DNA of 64,000 bases from G963663315 sp963668255 (GTDB lineage: Bacteria; Pseudomonadota; Gammaproteobacteria; Arenicellales; Poriferihabitantaceae). The stretch is taken from contig OZ220708.1 in the NCBI GenBank assembly GCA_965116595.1, positions 1,798,001 through 1,862,000 on the forward strand, given 5' to 3'. Both the position numbers and the translations under genes were made by a program. The notes beneath the pieces are model-generated. The model was not told the origin of the DNA. It did no database searches and saw only the letters and a program-made list of their open reading frames with translations. This document shows, one piece after another, positions 25,861 to 34,695 of this stretch (its first letter is position 1; each line of letters starts with the position of its first letter).

Positions 25861-26910
25861 ATGCCGCTGAAAAAGAAATCGAAATCCGCCCTGAGCTATC
25901 GCCGAAGCGGTGTTGACATCGATGCGGGTAACGCACTGATCGAGCGGATCAAACCTGCAGTCACGGATACTTTCGGTCCGGGTGTTCTCCAGGGCCCGGG
26001 TGGTTTCGGCGCATTATTTGAATTACCCGCAGGCAGGTTCCAGTCGCCGGTACTGGTGTCCGCAACCGATGGTGTGGGCACCAAGCTGAAGCTCGCCGGT
26101 ATGCTGAATCGTCATCACACAATCGGTATCGACCTGGTTGCGATGTGCGTCAATGACCTCATAGTCTGCGGCGCCGAACCGCTGTATTTTCTGGATTATT
26201 TCGCCACAGGAAAGCTCAATGTGGATCAGGCGGAAATCATCATCAACGGGATTGCAAAGGGATGCGCCATCGCAGGTTGTGCCCTGGTTGGCGGGGAGAC
26301 TGCGGAAATGCCGGGCATGTATGCTCCCGGAGACTATGATCTGGCAGGTTTTGCGGTCGGTGTAGTCGAAAAAAATGACATTATCACCCCGCAACGGGTC
26401 AGTACAGGAGATACCATAATCGGACTTGGCTCTTCGGGCCCCCATTCCAATGGTTATTCCCTGATCCGTGAGATTATCGAAGTCAGCGGCAGCAACCTCA
26501 ACCAGGAATTTGAAGGCGCCACACTGGGCGAATCCCTCCTCGTTCCCACCCGGATCTATGTTAAAACGATTCTCGCGCTTATCGAATCAATTAACGTCAC
26601 CGCCATCGCTCATATTACCGGCGGGGGTTTGCTCGAGAATCTGCCCAGGGTGTTGCCACAGGGTGTCAGCGCCGGGATTTCTCAAGGATCGTGGTCAATG
26701 CCTCCTGTCTTCAAATGGTTGCAGGATAGTGGCAGGGTTGAACAGGATGAAATGTTACGCACGTTCAATTGCGGGGTCGGAATGGTGGTTTGCGTTGACT
26801 CGCAGGATGCAGAGCGTGCGATCATCCACCTGGAGAATTCAGGGGAGAAGGTTATTGTCCTTGGAGAGATTGTCGAATCTGACCGGACAGAAGTGATCCT
26901 GAAAGATTAG
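25861..26910 (+). CDS. purM: phosphoribosylformylglycinamidine cyclo-ligase
   Basis: Purine synthesis step 5: closes the imidazole ring to AIR using ATP. The 349 residues contain SYRRSGVDIDAGN at the start, VSATDGVGTKLKLA (nucleotide/metal loop), GGETAEMPGMY and GLGSSGPHSNGYSL, all family hallmarks. purN follows after 9 bases. The divergent lipid gene leaves about 195 bases for promoters; I can name no specific site there. Confidence 0.97.
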   Translation: MPLKKKSKSALSYRRSGVDIDAGNALIERIKPAVTDTFGPGVLQGPGGFGALFELPAGRFQSPVLVSATDGVGTKLKLAGMLNRHHTIGIDLVAMCVNDLIVCGAEPLYFLDYFATGKLNVDQAEIIINGIAKGCAIAGCALVGGETAEMPGMYAPGDYDLAGFAVGVVEKNDIITPQRVSTGDTIIGLGSSGPHSNGYSLIREIIEVSGSNLNQEFEGATLGESLLVPTRIYVKTILALIESINVTAIAHITGGGLLENLPRVLPQGVSAGISQGSWSMPPVFKWLQDSGRVEQDEMLRTFNCGVGMVVCVDSQDAERAIIHLENSGEKVIVLGEIVESDRTEVILKD

Positions 26911-26919
26911 TACTGTCTC

Positions 26920-27519
26920 TTGTCTTCTCAAATCTTCAAACTGGTGGTGCTGATTTCCGGAAACGGTTCCAACCTGCAGTCGATTATCGATCATATCCAC
27001 GCAAGGAAACTGGATGCCAGAATCGCGGCAGTCGTCAGTAATCGTGCAGACGCGTTCGGTCTTGAACGGGCAAGGTCCGCAGGTATAGAAGCTCTCACGA
27101 TTGATCCCGGGAACTATCCATCGGAGCGTGACTTCGACCAAAAACTTGCCAGGACAGTATCCCGCTATCAACCTGACCTGGTGGTACTGGCGGGCTATAT
27201 GCGAATACTGGACGCTGCTTTCGTCGAGCGGTTCAAAGGGAAAATCATAAATATTCATCCTTCACTTCTGCCAAAATACAAAGGGCTGAATACTCATCAA
27301 CGCGCCATTGATGCAGGTGACAGCGAACACGGGGCAAGTGTTCATTTCGTGACTTGTGAACTTGACGACGGTCCGATTATCATTCAACAGCAAGTCGATA
27401 TTTCACCGGGGGAGACCGCGACCACCCTCCAGCAGAAAGTGCACAAGGCAGAGCACCGGATATACCCGATTGCGATTCAGCGGATCGTCACCGGGGAAGT
27501 CAGTTTCAACAGGTTATAA
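26920..27519 (+). CDS. purN: phosphoribosylglycinamide formyltransferase
   Basis: Formylates GAR with 10-formyl-tetrahydrofolate in purine synthesis. The 199 residues have LVVLISGNGSNLQSII at the start, the catalytic Asn/His segment GKIINIHPSLLPKYKG and the Asp of VTCELDDGPII. The start is TTG at 26920, needed to include the first strand; no suitable ATG is present. It is in an operon with purM and the DUF3108 gene (8-base gap). Confidence 0.96.
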   Translation: MSSQIFKLVVLISGNGSNLQSIIDHIHARKLDARIAAVVSNRADAFGLERARSAGIEALTIDPGNYPSERDFDQKLARTVSRYQPDLVVLAGYMRILDAAFVERFKGKIINIHPSLLPKYKGLNTHQRAIDAGDSEHGASVHFVTCELDDGPIIIQQQVDISPGETATTLQQKVHKAEHRIYPIAIQRIVTGEVSFNRL

Positions 27520-27527
27520 TCGAACTC

Positions 27528-28238
27528 ATGATTGGATTATTCAAGCCCGCCCAGTCCGCCGTAACAAGGGTTCTCCTGGCCGGTATGATATTATTGTGCT
27601 GCACAGGGCTTTCGATTGCCGGGATTCCCGGCGACCAGACACTGCGCTATGCCGTATCCGAAGGAAATATGTCTATCGGAGAATTGGAGGTTAATATAGG
27701 GCGCGACGATAGGCAGATAAAGACAACCGTCATTACTCATCTGGAAGGTCTGGCGAAAATACTTCTGAGAGACTATATCGCTGAAACCTGGTTCCATCTG
27801 GATGGAGGGCATGCGATATTGGATCGGGGACGGCTGAGGATACAGGGTGGCAATGAGGAGCTGGGTTTTATAGTCGATTACTCCAACAAAACGCTGCAAC
27901 TCGACTCTGGAGACACATTTCCCATCACCTCCGGTGAAATCCTGGATTCAACCGAGTTTCCGGTTGCCCTGATCACCGCCGATATTGCATCCGTGTCCGG
28001 GAAAATCGTGTGGGAGGTCAATGCCCGAAAGGCAAGACGCTATATATATGATGCGCCGAAACCCGAAATGTTCGAACTGAATGGCAGGCTATACAATACC
28101 TGGAAGGTGAGACGATCCAAACAGGGAGACATCAACAGAACTGTCACATATTGGCTGGATCCGGGCAGGCAGAATATTCCACTTAAAATTATCACCATCA
28201 AAAAAGGCAGGGAAACCATCCTGACCCTGCTTGATTGA
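27528..28238 (+). CDS. DUF3108 domain-containing exported protein
   Basis: Protein of 236 residues with a signal-like hydrophobic N-terminus (about 10-35) and the DUF3108 body, a beta-rich domain expected in the periplasm or outer envelope. Recognisable segments are LRYAVSEGNMSIGELEV near the start and VTYWLDPGRQNIPLKI near the end. It is the usual neighbour of purMN in Gammaproteobacteria. Function unknown. Confidence 0.83.
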   Translation: MIGLFKPAQSAVTRVLLAGMILLCCTGLSIAGIPGDQTLRYAVSEGNMSIGELEVNIGRDDRQIKTTVITHLEGLAKILLRDYIAETWFHLDGGHAILDRGRLRIQGGNEELGFIVDYSNKTLQLDSGDTFPITSGEILDSTEFPVALITADIASVSGKIVWEVNARKARRYIYDAPKPEMFELNGRLYNTWKVRRSKQGDINRTVTYWLDPGRQNIPLKIITIKKGRETILTLLD

Positions 28239-28268
28239 CCCCGGTTCACGGAGTACCGGTTTATCGTA

Positions 28269-29219
28269 ATGATCAAAGCGCTCAGTATTTCAAATCTGAG
28301 AAAAGTCTACGACAACGGTCACATTGCCCTGAACGGCATCGACCTGTCTGTCGATCAGGGTGATTTCTTTGGATTGATTGGTAAAAACGGGGCCGGGAAA
28401 TCGACAACGATCGGCATTATCTCTTCATTGGTCAACAAGACCTCGGGTTCAGTCAGGGTATTTGATATCGACATCGACGAGGACTTCGAACTGGCCAAGT
28501 CCCGCATTGGCATTGTGCCGCAGGAGACCAACTTCAACATCTTCGAGACTCCGCGGCAGATTGTAATCAATCAGGCGGGATACTATGGCATACGTCGAAA
28601 GCCTGCCGGACAACGCGCACAATACTATCTGGAGATGCTTGGCCTCGGCGATAAAATGGACTCGGCTGCAAGAGAACTTTCCGGAGGCATGAAACGCAGG
28701 CTGATGATTGCACGCGCCCTGGTCAATGAACCATGGCTGTTGATTCTGGATGAGCCGACTGCGGGGGTTGATATTGAGATCAGACGATTGATGTGGGAAT
28801 TTTTAGCGGAAATCAATGAAAAGGGGACCACCATCATATTGACGACCCACTATCTGGAAGAGGCTGAAAGCCTTTGTCGGAATATCGCGATCATTGAACG
28901 CGGAGAGTTGATGGAAAACACCGACACCAAAACTCTGTTGTCCCAGTTGAGGCAGGATACCTATGTGCTTGATCTGGCGTCTCCTGTGACTCGACTGCCC
29001 GATCAATTGACCGATGCGGTCGATCAGAGTTGGAAATTAAGGAACACCATGACTCTGGAAGTCATGGTGCCCAAGACCCAGGGGATTAATGCTGTTTTTG
29101 ATCTGCTCTCGAAACATCAGATCCGGGTGGAAAGCATGCGCAACAAGACCAACAGACTGGAACAGTTGTTCATGGAAATTACAGCGGAAGATCAATCAGT
29201 CAAGCGGGAAAATCGATGA
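28269..29219 (+). CDS. ABC-2 type exporter, ATP-binding protein (YadG-like)
   Basis: ATPase of 316 residues for an ABC-2 exporter. Walker A GKNGAGKSTT, signature LSGGMKRRLMIARAL, Walker B LLILDEPTAGVD and switch TTHYLEE are all intact; a C-terminal domain of about 80 residues follows. The last 4 bases overlap the permease gene (ATGA). The pair resembles E. coli YadG/YadH, whose substrate is not settled. Confidence 0.9.
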   Translation: MIKALSISNLRKVYDNGHIALNGIDLSVDQGDFFGLIGKNGAGKSTTIGIISSLVNKTSGSVRVFDIDIDEDFELAKSRIGIVPQETNFNIFETPRQIVINQAGYYGIRRKPAGQRAQYYLEMLGLGDKMDSAARELSGGMKRRLMIARALVNEPWLLILDEPTAGVDIEIRRLMWEFLAEINEKGTTIILTTHYLEEAESLCRNIAIIERGELMENTDTKTLLSQLRQDTYVLDLASPVTRLPDQLTDAVDQSWKLRNTMTLEVMVPKTQGINAVFDLLSKHQIRVESMRNKTNRLEQLFMEITAEDQSVKRENR

Positions 29220-29989
29220 GTTGGGAACGAAACCGGGTCGCATTCATCACCATACTGAACAAGGAAGTCACCCGCTTCATGAGAATCTGGCAGCAGACCG
29301 TTTTTCCGCCTGTAATCACCACGACATTGTACTTCGTTATATTCGGCAATCTGATTGGCCCCCGGATAGGCGAGATGGCAGGGCACACTTACATGGAATT
29401 CATTGTTCCCGGATTAATCCTGATGTCGGTCATCAACAATTCGTATGCCAATGTTTCCTCTTCATTCTTCAGTGCGAAGTTTCAACGCTCAATCGAGGAA
29501 TTGCTGGTGGCTCCTGTTCCAAACAGCATTGTGTTGTTCGGATATGTATGCGGAGGCGTTCTGCGCGGGTTGCTGGTAGGCGTCGTGGTCACTATCGTGT
29601 CACTCTTTTTCAGCGACTTATCGATTCATAATTTTCTGATCACCGGAGGCATTATCCTGCTCACAGCGCTGCTGTTTTCCCTTGCCGGGTTTCTGAATGG
29701 GATGTGCGCCAAAAAATTTGACGATGTGACCATTATTCCCAATTTCATTTTGACGCCACTGACCTATCTGGGCGGCGTTTTTTATTCGATAAAGCTGTTA
29801 CCCGAGTTCTGGCAGGTGGTTTCCCATGCCAACCCGATTCTCTACATGATCAGTGGCTTCAGGTTCGGCTTTCTGGGTACTGCCGACATAGATCTGACCG
29901 CTTCGTTTCTGCTGATATCCGTGTTCTGTATCGTATTGTTCATGATCAATCTCAGACTGCTCGACAAGGGGTTCAATCTCCGGCAGTAA
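29216..29989 (+). CDS. ABC-2 type exporter, permease (YadH-like)
   Basis: Inner-membrane permease of 257 residues with six predicted spans. The N-terminal amphipathic FITILNKEVTRFMRIWQQT and the late segment LTPLTYLGGVFYSI with P-x-x-Y-x-G-G are typical of ABC-2 permeases. It is coupled to the ATPase gene and converges on the next ligase gene with 45 bases between stops. Confidence 0.9.
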   Translation: MSWERNRVAFITILNKEVTRFMRIWQQTVFPPVITTTLYFVIFGNLIGPRIGEMAGHTYMEFIVPGLILMSVINNSYANVSSSFFSAKFQRSIEELLVAPVPNSIVLFGYVCGGVLRGLLVGVVVTIVSLFFSDLSIHNFLITGGIILLTALLFSLAGFLNGMCAKKFDDVTIIPNFILTPLTYLGGVFYSIKLLPEFWQVVSHANPILYMISGFRFGFLGTADIDLTASFLLISVFCIVLFMINLRLLDKGFNLRQ

Positions 29990-30034
29990 ACCCGGATTCT
30001 GCGTCGCCATCAGACCGGTCCCGAGGACTGGCAT

Positions 30035-31585
30035 TCAATCCATGGATGTCAATAGTTCCGCCAGTTTCAGTCTTTGAATTTTTCCGGAAGGGCCTTTGGG
30101 CAACTCTTCCATTATGTGAATCGTCTTGGGTCGCTTGATCTCTCCGAGCAACTGCCTGCAGTGGTCCAGAAGTTGAGTCTGCCCACATTGGGTATCGGGC
30201 TTCAGCGCGACACAGGCCATGACCTCCTGACCGTAGTACTGATCGGCAACGCCGAATGCGGCTGCTTCGAGTACATCAGGGTGCCTGTACAGAATGTCAT
30301 CAATTTCCCGTGGCGAAATATTTTCTCCGCCACGAATAATCAGTTCTTTCAGCCTTCCGGTCACAAAGATATAACCCCGGTTATCCCGGTATCCCAGGTC
30401 GCCGGTATGAAACCAGCCGTTTTCATCAATCGCCTGACGAGTGGCCTGCGGGTTCTTCAGGTAGCCTTTCATTACGTTGTCCCCGCGCACTACAATTTCT
30501 CCGATCACATTGTCAGCGCAACATTTGCTGTTTTCGCAGAAAATCAGGACTTCGTTCCCAAACGGCAGTCCGGTTGATCCGTATACCGTTTCCTTGCTGT
30601 GCATCGGGGTGGACAGAATCTGCGCGGCACATTCACTGATTCCCATGGTTTCGATGATGGGAATATTGAACAACGATTCGAACTGCTGATGAGTGGAGGG
30701 CGCCAGCGCTGCTGAAGCAGAACGGCCAAACCGCAGATGGTCGCTGATCCCGGGAAACCCGATTCCCGGGTCGTTGTCGCCAGCTATCTGACTTTGACGG
30801 CGCTCAATCAGCCAGGAGACGATGGTCGGCACCACACTGAACCAAGTGCATCGGTACTTCCCGATCCAGGGCCAAAAATGCTGGACGCTGAACTTCTTCG
30901 CCATGACCACCGTGCTGTTGCTGACCAGGGTGGCCATGACGGATACCATTTCAGCGTTGATATGATAAAGTGGAAGGACACATAGTCCCTTGTCACGGTC
31001 ATCCAGCCCATGCGCGTTGACCGTGTTTCTCCCGCCTGCGATCACGTTCCTGTGGCTGAGTAAAACCCCTTTGGGTCGTCCGGTAGTCCCGGAAGTAAAA
31101 ATCAGCAGTGCTGTATCCTGATCCGAAGCCGTCGGTTGATCGACAGCGATATCCTCCAAAGCGGTTAAATCTGCTTGTGACCCCTCGTCTTCGTCCCACA
31201 GCAGGCATTTGAAATCCTGCCTGCCCTGGAAGCAACCTGCATATTGATTTCTATACTTGTCGGAACAAAACAGTAATTTCGGCTGCGAAAACCCGATCAC
31301 ATAGTCAATTTGATCCTGACCTGCCACTGCATTCAGCGGTAATACCACGCGCCCACTGTACATTACGCCCAGAAACAGACAGGTTGTCCATAATCCATTG
31401 TCCATCAGAAACGCAACCGTCTCGCCGCGCTCGACACTCTTGTATTCAAGCAGGCGGGTGATCCATTGACATTTTTGTTGTAATTCCAGGTAGCTCAGGC
31501 TTACCCCGGATTCCGCTATCTGAAGAAACGGTTTGTCCGGGTTCTGGAGTGCAAGGGAGTCGATGAGTTGCCTGACGGTATGCAC
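30035..31585 (-). CDS. AMP-binding CoA ligase, candidate sulfoacetate-CoA ligase (SauT-like)
   Basis: Adenylate-forming ligase of 516 residues. Motifs: LIFTSGTTGRPKGV, ETMGISECA, DENGWFHTGDLG, GRLKELIIRGGENISPRE, and the catalytic lysine in LPKGPSGKIQRL. It lies 21 bases downstream of an acylating aldehyde dehydrogenase and a TctCBA transporter on the same strand. CoA ligase plus acylating dehydrogenase is the sauT/sauS arrangement, in which sulfoacetate becomes sulfoacetyl-CoA and then sulfoacetaldehyde. The family is certain; the substrate is an inference from context. Another small carboxylate would also fit. Confidence 0.72.
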   Translation of the reverse strand: MHTVRQLIDSLALQNPDKPFLQIAESGVSLSYLELQQKCQWITRLLEYKSVERGETVAFLMDNGLWTTCLFLGVMYSGRVVLPLNAVAGQDQIDYVIGFSQPKLLFCSDKYRNQYAGCFQGRQDFKCLLWDEDEGSQADLTALEDIAVDQPTASDQDTALLIFTSGTTGRPKGVLLSHRNVIAGGRNTVNAHGLDDRDKGLCVLPLYHINAEMVSVMATLVSNSTVVMAKKFSVQHFWPWIGKYRCTWFSVVPTIVSWLIERRQSQIAGDNDPGIGFPGISDHLRFGRSASAALAPSTHQQFESLFNIPIIETMGISECAAQILSTPMHSKETVYGSTGLPFGNEVLIFCENSKCCADNVIGEIVVRGDNVMKGYLKNPQATRQAIDENGWFHTGDLGYRDNRGYIFVTGRLKELIIRGGENISPREIDDILYRHPDVLEAAAFGVADQYYGQEVMACVALKPDTQCGQTQLLDHCRQLLGEIKRPKTIHIMEELPKGPSGKIQRLKLAELLTSMD

Positions 31586-31606
31586 GGCATAAATATTGAA
31601 ATCAGA

Positions 31607-33010
31607 TCAGGTCCGGCAAACAGGACGGCACTGATAACGGTCCCAATAGTCTGAAAACAGATCCTGTTCAGATGGCTCACAGGGTTCGATCCGATAGGCC
31701 ACGCGAGTTGTGTTGAGATAATTGCGATAGTTCATGTTGTCGGAAATACTGTTTCCACCCCAACTCCCGCAACCCATCGACAGGGAAAAAGGCAGGCCGT
31801 TGTCGAAACTGCCGCCGGTGGCATAACAATGTATCTGGTTGACGATGACTCTGCATACCGGCATGTTCAACCCCATTGCAACTGGTCGGTCGCTGGTGGT
31901 GGTATGAATCGATATCGAATGCCCCTTGCCCTGATAGTCCATGATTCCCTCGGCGATGGCGCAGGCATGGTTGAAGTCCCCTGCACGGTAAACCGACAAC
32001 ACGGGCGACAGTTTTTCCCCGGAAAATCTTGCGCCTTCGCCAAATTCGGCTTGTTCGACCATCAGAATTCGCGCCTGACCTGCCCCGGCTGTCTCGAGGC
32101 CGCACAAGGTTGCTATATCTTCGGCAGAGCGGGCGATGATGTCGGGATTCAGCTTGCCGTCCGGCCACATGAATGCCTCCAGAATCGCCTTGTCATCCGC
32201 ATCGAGTAACACGGCGCCATGACCTTTGAGCGCAGTCAGCGCTGCGTCATAAACCGCGTCCACCACAATCAAATTGTTCTCTGAGGAACAACTGGTCGCG
32301 TTATCGAAGGATTTCGAAATCACGATCTTGCCGGCAGCCTCGTCCACCCCGGCAGTTTCGTCAATAATGGACACGACGTTACCGGCGCCGACACCGATTG
32401 CAGGCGTGCCGCTGGAGTAGGCGGCGCGGACGTTGTTCTGCGAACCCGTGGCGACGATCAAATCAACCGACGACATCAATTGCCGGGTGGCCTCCTTACT
32501 CACCGGTGAGGGCAGTTTCTGTACCAGGTCCGGCGGCGCACCAACCCTGTGCAGTTCCATCTGCATCAGTTCGACCAGTTTTGCGCAGGTGCGGTCGCCT
32601 TTGGGTGAGGGCGCCAGAATAATCGCGTTTCTGCCCTTGATTGCATTGATGGTTTTGTTTGCAGGAGTGGCAGCGGGGTTGGTCGAAGGCACAATGGCTC
32701 CGACCACCCCCACAGGTCTTGCGATTTCGACTATTCCCCGGTCTGGATATTCAGCGACAATACCCACCGTCCTGGCGTGTCGCAAATCCCTCAGCAGGCC
32801 AATCGTCTTGCGTCGATTCTTGACGATTTTATCTTCGACATTGCCCATCCCGGTATCGGCCACCGCCATTTCGGCAAGCAGACGGTTATTATCAGGATTG
32901 ACAATGCTCCAGCCGAGCGCCGTGACCACCTCATCAACCTGGCGTTGATCGTAGGCGCTGTATTGCTTCTGGGCAGCCCGGGCACGAGCCAGAACGGATT
33001 CGGTCGTCAA
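31607..33010 (-). CDS. CoA-acylating aldehyde dehydrogenase, candidate sulfoacetaldehyde dehydrogenase (SauS-like)
   Basis: Aldehyde dehydrogenase superfamily protein of 467 residues of the acylating (AdhE/EutE-like) branch. The catalytic cysteine is C241 in NATSCSSENNLIV, and the early IVPSTNPAATPANKT segment is typical for this branch. It would reduce an acyl-CoA to an aldehyde or run the reverse. Together with the ligase behind it and the TTT transporter ahead of it, it fits a sulfoacetate pathway; no Xsc (sulfoacetaldehyde acetyltransferase) gene is in the window to confirm this. The 75-base gap upstream contains TGTATACA (33069-33076). Confidence 0.78.
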   Translation of the reverse strand: MTTESVLARARAAQKQYSAYDQRQVDEVVTALGWSIVNPDNNRLLAEMAVADTGMGNVEDKIVKNRRKTIGLLRDLRHARTVGIVAEYPDRGIVEIARPVGVVGAIVPSTNPAATPANKTINAIKGRNAIILAPSPKGDRTCAKLVELMQMELHRVGAPPDLVQKLPSPVSKEATRQLMSSVDLIVATGSQNNVRAAYSSGTPAIGVGAGNVVSIIDETAGVDEAAGKIVISKSFDNATSCSSENNLIVVDAVYDAALTALKGHGAVLLDADDKAILEAFMWPDGKLNPDIIARSAEDIATLCGLETAGAGQARILMVEQAEFGEGARFSGEKLSPVLSVYRAGDFNHACAIAEGIMDYQGKGHSISIHTTTSDRPVAMGLNMPVCRVIVNQIHCYATGGSFDNGLPFSLSMGCGSWGGNSISDNMNYRNYLNTTRVAYRIEPCEPSEQDLFSDYWDRYQCRPVCRT

Positions 33011-33085
33011 GATCGGTCAGTAGAAATCAGGGCCACAGGCCACGGTTAATAATATCCTGCCGCAACTTTGTATACACTAAATCGG

Positions 33086-34102
33086 TCAGTTTTCCTTCAG
33101 AGTAGCCAGCAATTCGGTCAGCGCCACCTGTCTTTCCTGCCACATTGCCAGAACCTCGTCACGGTTCATGACTCGAACCGGTGAATTGGTTTGCGCCATC
33201 TTGCCCAGGGTCTTCTTGTCACTGAACATTACCGGCACTTTCTCGGCGAGGAAGTCGATAATCGCCTGGTCGGTGCCTTTGGGAACCATCAGCCCTCTGA
33301 AGTTCACACTGGAATTGTCCACATCTATTCCGAGTTCCTTGAAAGTAGGCACATCCGGCAGAAAATCGTGTCGTTCCAAGTCGGCTACTGCCAGGATTTT
33401 GATATCTCCGGCCGCCCGCGCAGAATCCGAAAGGTTGTTGAATCCTGCCATGACCTGACCGCCCTTGACCAGCTTCAGCGCATCAACACCGCCCTTGCCG
33501 GGTATATACTGCAAATCAGCGCCAGTCGCCTTGGTCAATTGCAGATGAGCGATATGGTGACCTACAAATTTACCGGCGCCACTGATCGTGACCTTGCCGG
33601 GATTGGCCTTGGCGAACTCGACCAGTTGTTCAGCAGTATCGAACTGGCTGTCCTTGCCAGCGATCAGCACTGCGGGGTCGGCTCCCCAGTTGCCCACCGG
33701 TTCAAGGTTGTCGACACTGTACCTGGTATCAAAAACGATGGATTGGGCAATGAAATGCGGAACGTTGTAAGCCGCCATCATATAACCATCGGTCGGGGCT
33801 TTTTCAGCAAACCAGTTCCAGCCTTTACGCCCGCCTGCTCCCGGTTTGTTGGTGACATAAATCGGTTGACCGATCGACAGCGGAGCGCCCTCCTTGTCCT
33901 CTTTTGCTGATGCAAGGGTGGCAATCCGGGCCTGGAAGTCAGTGGCGCCACCGGGACTGTAAGCGACCATCACACCAATCGGTCTTTCGGGATAGCCTTC
34001 GGCATGGGCGGTTGCCCCGCCAGCCAGCAGCAGAGCCGCCGAAATGGCGGTAATACCGGACTTTAATGCCTTCCTGGTAGTTATTTTTAAGTACTTGTTC
34101 AT
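33086..34102 (-). CDS. tripartite tricarboxylate transporter (TTT) substrate-binding protein, TctC/Bug family
   Basis: Periplasmic binding protein of 338 residues. A signal peptide ends near residue 34 (GGATAHA). The mature protein starts YPERPIGVMVAYSPGGATDFQAR, which is the Bug-family opening, and NKPGAGGRKGW is the second carboxylate-contact loop. It delivers an organic anion to the TctAB membrane complex, whose genes lie directly upstream on the same strand (tctA, tctB, then this gene). The ligand is unknown; sulfoacetate is suggested by the following two genes. Confidence 0.9.
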   Translation of the reverse strand: MNKYLKITTRKALKSGITAISAALLLAGGATAHAEGYPERPIGVMVAYSPGGATDFQARIATLASAKEDKEGAPLSIGQPIYVTNKPGAGGRKGWNWFAEKAPTDGYMMAAYNVPHFIAQSIVFDTRYSVDNLEPVGNWGADPAVLIAGKDSQFDTAEQLVEFAKANPGKVTISGAGKFVGHHIAHLQLTKATGADLQYIPGKGGVDALKLVKGGQVMAGFNNLSDSARAAGDIKILAVADLERHDFLPDVPTFKELGIDVDNSSVNFRGLMVPKGTDQAIIDFLAEKVPVMFSDKKTLGKMAQTNSPVRVMNRDEVLAMWQERQVALTELLATLKEN

Positions 34103-34226
34103 GTTTGTTTCCTGATTATCGAATGTTTAGAGCGTTATTAAAAAGAGTACATTGCGTATATTGCACAACAAAGAGGATTGTAATGGAAATTACTGAAATT
34201 CTGCAATTACCGATACAACCGCGTGT

Positions 34227-34691
34227 TCAGATAAGCCAGCCCTCAGGGGTACGTACATATAAAAGTTTCCAGAACAGGCCATAAAGCACCAGCATGAGAA
34301 TCGCACCAATCAGGGATTTGTACAACAAAGCCTGACGATCATTCCATTTGCGTTTTCCGTAAACGAGGACAATACACAGAAAAGCCAGAAACGACCCTGT
34401 ATAAAACCCGATCGTCTCAATCGAGAGTACAAATACAACGGTGACCGCAAGTCCAGGAAACAGGGCTTTCCACTGGATTGCCGCTTCGGCCGGGGCCGTA
34501 GATGGTTCTGCCTTCTCTCTTGATGCCTTTAATAGCTGGACCAGGCCCAGCGCAACCATTATGACTGCCAGTATCCTCGGAAATAAATAAACTTCCGGGT
34601 CTGAATCCCAGAAACAGGCAATCGCATACACGATTGCTGCGGTCAACGAAAATATTGTTGCCTTTGTTTCATTGCTGTCGATATGCAACAT
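34227..34691 (-). CDS. TTT transporter small membrane subunit, TctB family
   Basis: Membrane protein of 154 residues with four spans, matching TctB. ATG at 34691 is used; it lies 4 bases after the tctA stop, and an upstream extension to 34724 would overlap tctA. GAGTTGAAATC gives a weak ribosome site. TctB proteins are poorly conserved, so identification rests on topology, size and position between tctA and tctC. Confidence 0.82.
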   Translation of the reverse strand: MLHIDSNETKATIFSLTAAIVYAIACFWDSDPEVYLFPRILAVIMVALGLVQLLKASREKAEPSTAPAEAAIQWKALFPGLAVTVVFVLSIETIGFYTGSFLAFLCIVLVYGKRKWNDRQALLYKSLIGAILMLVLYGLFWKLLYVRTPEGWLI

Positions 34692-34695
34692 GATT

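Noticed and set aside
33191..33910. 239-codon plus-strand open frame opposite tctC
   Set aside because: Antisense shadow; tctC has signal peptide and family motifs over the same bases.
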